NCBI GenBank assembly: GCA_964355115.1
Contig: CAYHCQ010000042.1
Coordinates: 1-24,146 of the forward strand
Length of the DNA stretch: 24,146 nucleotides
From: JANXZO01 sp964355115
Lineage (GTDB): Bacteria > Bacteroidota > Bacteroidia > Bacteroidales > FEN-979
Direction: 5' to 3'
The stretch's first letter is position 1, and every line of letters starts with the position of its first letter. Positions 21,619 through 24,146 of the stretch are shown here, in pieces. The position numbers and the translations under genes are program-made. A model generated the notes under the pieces. That model had not been told where the DNA came from and ran no database searches. It saw only the letters and a list, made by a program, of their open reading frames with translations.

Positions 21619-22740
21619 ATGAGGAAATTTGTTTTATTGTTTATTGTGTGTTCCTTAAGTTTTGTTCAGGCTTTCAGCCAGGTTTATACCAATAAAATCG
21701 TGGGTGAAAAGAATGAGGCGCTGAAAGACAGTATTGAAAAGAAGGGATACCCTTATGCGTTGCCGATTTGGGGTAAAAAAGCTGCTGCAAAGGGATATCA
21801 GCTGCCATACTCTGCGGGGATTAGTGTGAATTATTTCTGGCAGGAGTCCTCCCTCATTATCGACAACCTCATGGTAGGCTTCAACAATGGAGAAATGCGC
21901 AATGTTGATGAGATCATCAGGTTTGATGATGCGAAAGCATCCGCCAATTCGATAAATATCAGGCCGGATATATGGGTCTTCCCCTTCTTAAATGTTTACG
22001 GTGTTTTTGCTAAAGCAAAGACATCAACCGCCATCAACGCGGGGGTGTGGCTTCCGGATTTTGACAGCGTTTGGTCGCAGGTTGGTTCCATCTCCACCAC
22101 TGCCAATTTTGATGCCACTGCCCTTGGTTTTGGTATAACACCAACTTTTGGCGCCGGTGGGATATGGATCGCGCTGGACATGAATTTTGTCTGGACTGAT
22201 GTGAGTGCGCTTGAGAAGCCGGTATTTACTTTCGTATTTGACCCCAGGGTAGGCAAGACCTTCCAGTTTAAAAACCCGAACATGAACATTGCCGCCTGGG
22301 TAGGCGCTTTCAGAGTTAATTTCACCTCGCAGACTGCAGGTTCCGTCAACCTTGCCGAACTCTTCCCAACCGGAGAAATGCAGGCAATGGTTGATCAGGG
22401 TTTTATAAAAGTTGGTGAGACATCGCAACAGGTCAATGAGTGGTGGGGTGGTCTGACCCCTATGGAACAGAAGAATCCGGTTAACATGGCAAAATATGAT
22501 GCCGCCAACAAGGCGCTTGAAAAGGCCAGTGATGTGCTCACTGCAGCTGACGGGGCGTTGAAGGATGAAAATACAGCCTCAGTTCAGTACTCACTTGATA
22601 AATCTCTGAAAAACAAGTGGAATTTTGTCATCGGAACACAGTTTCAGATTAACCGGCATTTTATGCTCAGGGCAGAGTATGGCTTTCTGGGTAGCCGGCA
22701 GCAATTTATAGGCGGACTGCAATACCGTTTCGGGTTGTAG
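21619..22740 (+). CDS. Outer-membrane beta-barrel protein with a coiled or helical insert
   Basis: A 373-residue exported protein (signal peptide ending AFSQV). The chain is barrel-like with aromatic-rich strands: YSAGISVNYFWQ, FLNVYGVFAKAK, TALGFGITPTFGAGGIWIALDMNFVW, NIAAWVGAFRVNF, then a terminal KWNFVIGTQF and LQYRFGL. Residues about 270-320 form a helical, Lys/Ala/Asp-rich insert (AKYDAANKALEKASDVLTAADGAL), which would lie as an extracellular or periplasmic loop. No enzyme motif. It follows the previous barrel by 49 bases including the octamer repeat. Function unknown; possibly a channel or surface-anchored receptor. Confidence 0.68.
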   Translation: MRKFVLLFIVCSLSFVQAFSQVYTNKIVGEKNEALKDSIEKKGYPYALPIWGKKAAAKGYQLPYSAGISVNYFWQESSLIIDNLMVGFNNGEMRNVDEIIRFDDAKASANSINIRPDIWVFPFLNVYGVFAKAKTSTAINAGVWLPDFDSVWSQVGSISTTANFDATALGFGITPTFGAGGIWIALDMNFVWTDVSALEKPVFTFVFDPRVGKTFQFKNPNMNIAAWVGAFRVNFTSQTAGSVNLAELFPTGEMQAMVDQGFIKVGETSQQVNEWWGGLTPMEQKNPVNMAKYDAANKALEKASDVLTAADGALKDENTASVQYSLDKSLKNKWNFVIGTQFQINRHFMLRAEYGFLGSRQQFIGGLQYRFGL

Positions 22741-22780
22741 GAAAAACAATTTATCGTATTTTTAAGAAAAAAATTCGGCT

Positions 22781-23830
22781 ATGAAGAATCTATCATCAAA
22801 CAATTCAGTATTCGATATCACCATCAGGCTGCTCATCCTCTTACTTATTGTTGCCTGGTGTTTGTTGATCATGTACCCCTTTGTAAGCATCATTCTCTGG
22901 AGCCTGATACTCGCCCTGGCAATACATCCTCTCCATAGCAAATTATCAAGTACAATGGGGGGTAAACCAAAGCTGGCGTCAGTTATAATCATCATATCCA
23001 TCCTGGTCATTATCTTTCTTCCGACCTGGTTGCTGATCGATTCACTGATTGACCAGGTAAAGGCGCTTAAGGTAAGTTATGATAACGGCACGCTTTCCAT
23101 TCCGCCTCCGGCAGAGAAGGTGAAAGAGTTGCCAATCATCGGTCAGAAGCTGTATGAGACATGGCTGGGTGCATCTGAGAACCTGGAGCAGTTATTACTT
23201 AAGTATAAGGATCAGATCCTCGATGTCGGGAGCAAAGTAGGAAAAGGAATATTGAGCGCTGTCGGGGGCGTGATTCAGATCATGGTTTCGCTTTGCATTG
23301 CAGTCATTCTTCTTGCAATTGGCGGAACAGGCGAATCCATCCGGAAGTTCTTCAGAAAGCTGGCCGGCGAAAGGGGGGATGAATTTGCAGATATGACACT
23401 CAAGACAGTGGCCAGTGTTGTAAAAGGCATCCTTGGCGTAGCACTCATCCTGGCTCTGCTGAATGGGTTGATTTTCATGCTGGCCGGAGTCCCGTATGCC
23501 GGAATATGGACGCTGTTTGCATTTGTTCTGGCTGTACTTCAAATACCCTTGATCTTTATTACGCTTCCAATCATCATTTATCTGTTTGCAGAGAAGGAAC
23601 TCATGTCTGCAGTATTATGGGCTGTGCTGATATTCGTCGCCGGATTGTCCGACAATGTACTTAAACCCATTTTACTCGGGAAAGGGGCTCCGGTTCCCAT
23701 GCTTGTGATCTTCATCGGTGTAATCGGAGGATTTATTCTCTCCGGATTCATCGGACTGTTCACCGGGGCCATCGTGATGTCGATAGGGTATTCATTATTT
23801 GTAGGTTGGATTAATACGGAAAATTCATAA
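22781..23830 (+). CDS. AI-2E family transporter (PerM-like)
   Basis: A 349-residue integral membrane protein. Two hydrophobic helices near the start (residues about 12-55), a third at about 66-88, then a soluble region of about 70 residues with a helix-rich LQVxxL-like segment, then five more hydrophobic helices up to the C-terminus. The motif AKEL-like PIIIYLFAEKEL followed by FVAGLSDNVLKPILLGKG and PMLVIFIGVIGGF is diagnostic for the AI-2E/PerM family. Members have been linked to export of AI-2 or to Na+/H+-type transport; the substrate here cannot be predicted. It follows the barrel gene by 40 bases and need not belong to the upstream cluster. Confidence 0.9.
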   Translation: MKNLSSNNSVFDITIRLLILLLIVAWCLLIMYPFVSIILWSLILALAIHPLHSKLSSTMGGKPKLASVIIIISILVIIFLPTWLLIDSLIDQVKALKVSYDNGTLSIPPPAEKVKELPIIGQKLYETWLGASENLEQLLLKYKDQILDVGSKVGKGILSAVGGVIQIMVSLCIAVILLAIGGTGESIRKFFRKLAGERGDEFADMTLKTVASVVKGILGVALILALLNGLIFMLAGVPYAGIWTLFAFVLAVLQIPLIFITLPIIIYLFAEKELMSAVLWAVLIFVAGLSDNVLKPILLGKGAPVPMLVIFIGVIGGFILSGFIGLFTGAIVMSIGYSLFVGWINTENS

Positions 23831-23854
23831 TTTTTAATAATTAACCATTTCTGC

Positions 23855-23869
23855 GGTCAGCTGTTGACC
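23855..23869. repeat. Short inverted repeat GGTCA-N5-TGACC
   Basis: Perfect 5-base arms around GCTGT, lying 23 bases before the ATG of the reductase gene and 24 bases after the preceding stop. Could be an operator or a weak hairpin; the arms are short. Confidence 0.35.
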
Positions 23870-23879
23870 AAAAATAATC

Positions 23880-23885
23880 AGGAGG
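23880..23885 (+). promoter_or_regulatory. Full Shine-Dalgarno sequence AGGAGG
   Basis: A consensus AGGAGG lies 7 bases before the ATG at 23893. Most starts in this window have no such site, so translation of this gene may be unusually strong or the gene acquired. Confidence 0.6.
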
Positions 23886-23892
23886 AAATTGT

Positions 23893-24146
23893 ATGAAAGT
23901 AATTATTGTAGGTGGGGTGGCCGGTGGCGCATCGTGTGCGGCGCGGTTGCGAAGACTGGACGAAAAAGCCGAAATCCTCATGGTAGAGCGCGGACCTTAC
24001 GTGTCGTATGCGAACTGCGGACTTCCGTATCATGTGGGTGGAACGATTGAAAAGGAAGCGAGCCTTCTGGTGGCAACGGAACAAATGTTTCGCAACCAGT
24101 TTGCCATCGATTGCAGAACGAATTGTGAGGCGATAAGCATTTCACC
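23893..24146 (+). CDS. CoA-disulfide-reductase-like flavoprotein, N-terminal part (continues past right edge)
   Basis: The first 84 codons of an FAD-dependent pyridine nucleotide-disulfide oxidoreductase. The start MKVIIVGGVAGGASCAARLR is the FAD-binding Rossmann motif. The active-site segment SYANCGLPY puts the redox cysteine at Cys42, a single cysteine as in CoA-disulfide reductases and NADH oxidases/peroxidases rather than the paired cysteines of glutathione reductase. The family reduces CoA disulfides, persulfides or polysulfides with NAD(P)H; some members carry a C-terminal rhodanese domain, which would fall outside this window. The start is fixed by the AGGAGG at 23880. It may or may not be connected with the sulfur chemistry proposed upstream. 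Confidence 0.88.
   Translation, partial: MKVIIVGGVAGGASCAARLRRLDEKAEILMVERGPYVSYANCGLPYHVGGTIEKEASLLVATEQMFRNQFAIDCRTNCEAISIS

Overview
The window looks like a chromosomal segment from an anaerobic member of the Bacteroidetes (probably Bacteroidales-like), most likely a draft or metagenomic assembly because it contains an exactly 100-base N gap. Evidence: several start sites are preceded by the Bacteroidetes -7 element TANNTTTG and mostly lack Shine-Dalgarno sequences; the exported proteins have signal peptides ending in AQ/SQ or SPII lipoboxes; outer-membrane beta-barrels are very abundant; and there is a glycyl radical enzyme, which needs anoxic conditions. I see no tRNA, rRNA, CRISPR array, insertion sequence or prophage, and no stretch over 300 bases without a gene.

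Layout. (1) 1-4348, minus strand: the N-terminal ~1,450 residues of a giant secreted surface protein that runs off the left edge. (2) 4434-8663, plus strand: envelope genes, namely a Spy/CpxP-like lipoprotein, a beta-barrel, and a three-gene unit (barrel, glycerophosphodiester-phosphodiesterase lipoprotein, barrel) ending in a good terminator. (3) 8819-13129, plus strand: a second envelope block (barrel, DUF4136-like lipoprotein, barrel, terminator, BamA/Omp85-like barrel broken only by an assembly gap, and a Gly/Tyr-rich lipoprotein). (4) 13143-13901, minus strand: a PAS-LuxR regulator. (5) 14041-20703, plus strand: a metabolic cluster with an unknown 180-aa protein, a glycyl radical enzyme, a phosphofructokinase-fold protein with an altered catalytic motif, a glycyl-radical activase, a 27-codon orphan ORF and a cytoplasmic DszB-like sulfinate desulfinase. 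(6) 20736-24146, plus strand: two more beta-barrels, an AI-2E-family permease and the start of a CoA-disulfide-reductase-like flavoprotein.

The most interesting material is in regions 4-5. The glycyl radical enzyme has the radical loop and the thiyl cysteine, but Gly replaces the Glu used by eliminase-type members. The DszB-like protein keeps the Cys-His-Arg set of DszB with the same His-to-Arg spacing. Together they suggest an undescribed anaerobic pathway, possibly for an organosulfur compound in which sulfite is released from a sulfinate; the substrate cannot be read from sequence. A perfect palindrome, AATACCT-N6-AGGTATT, lies in the regulator/cluster divergent region and again upstream of the envelope gene at 8819. 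In both places a TTG overlapping its edge is followed by 19 bases and then TANNTTTG. This predicts one regulon joining the metabolic cluster to the 8819 envelope operon, probably controlled by the PAS-LuxR protein.
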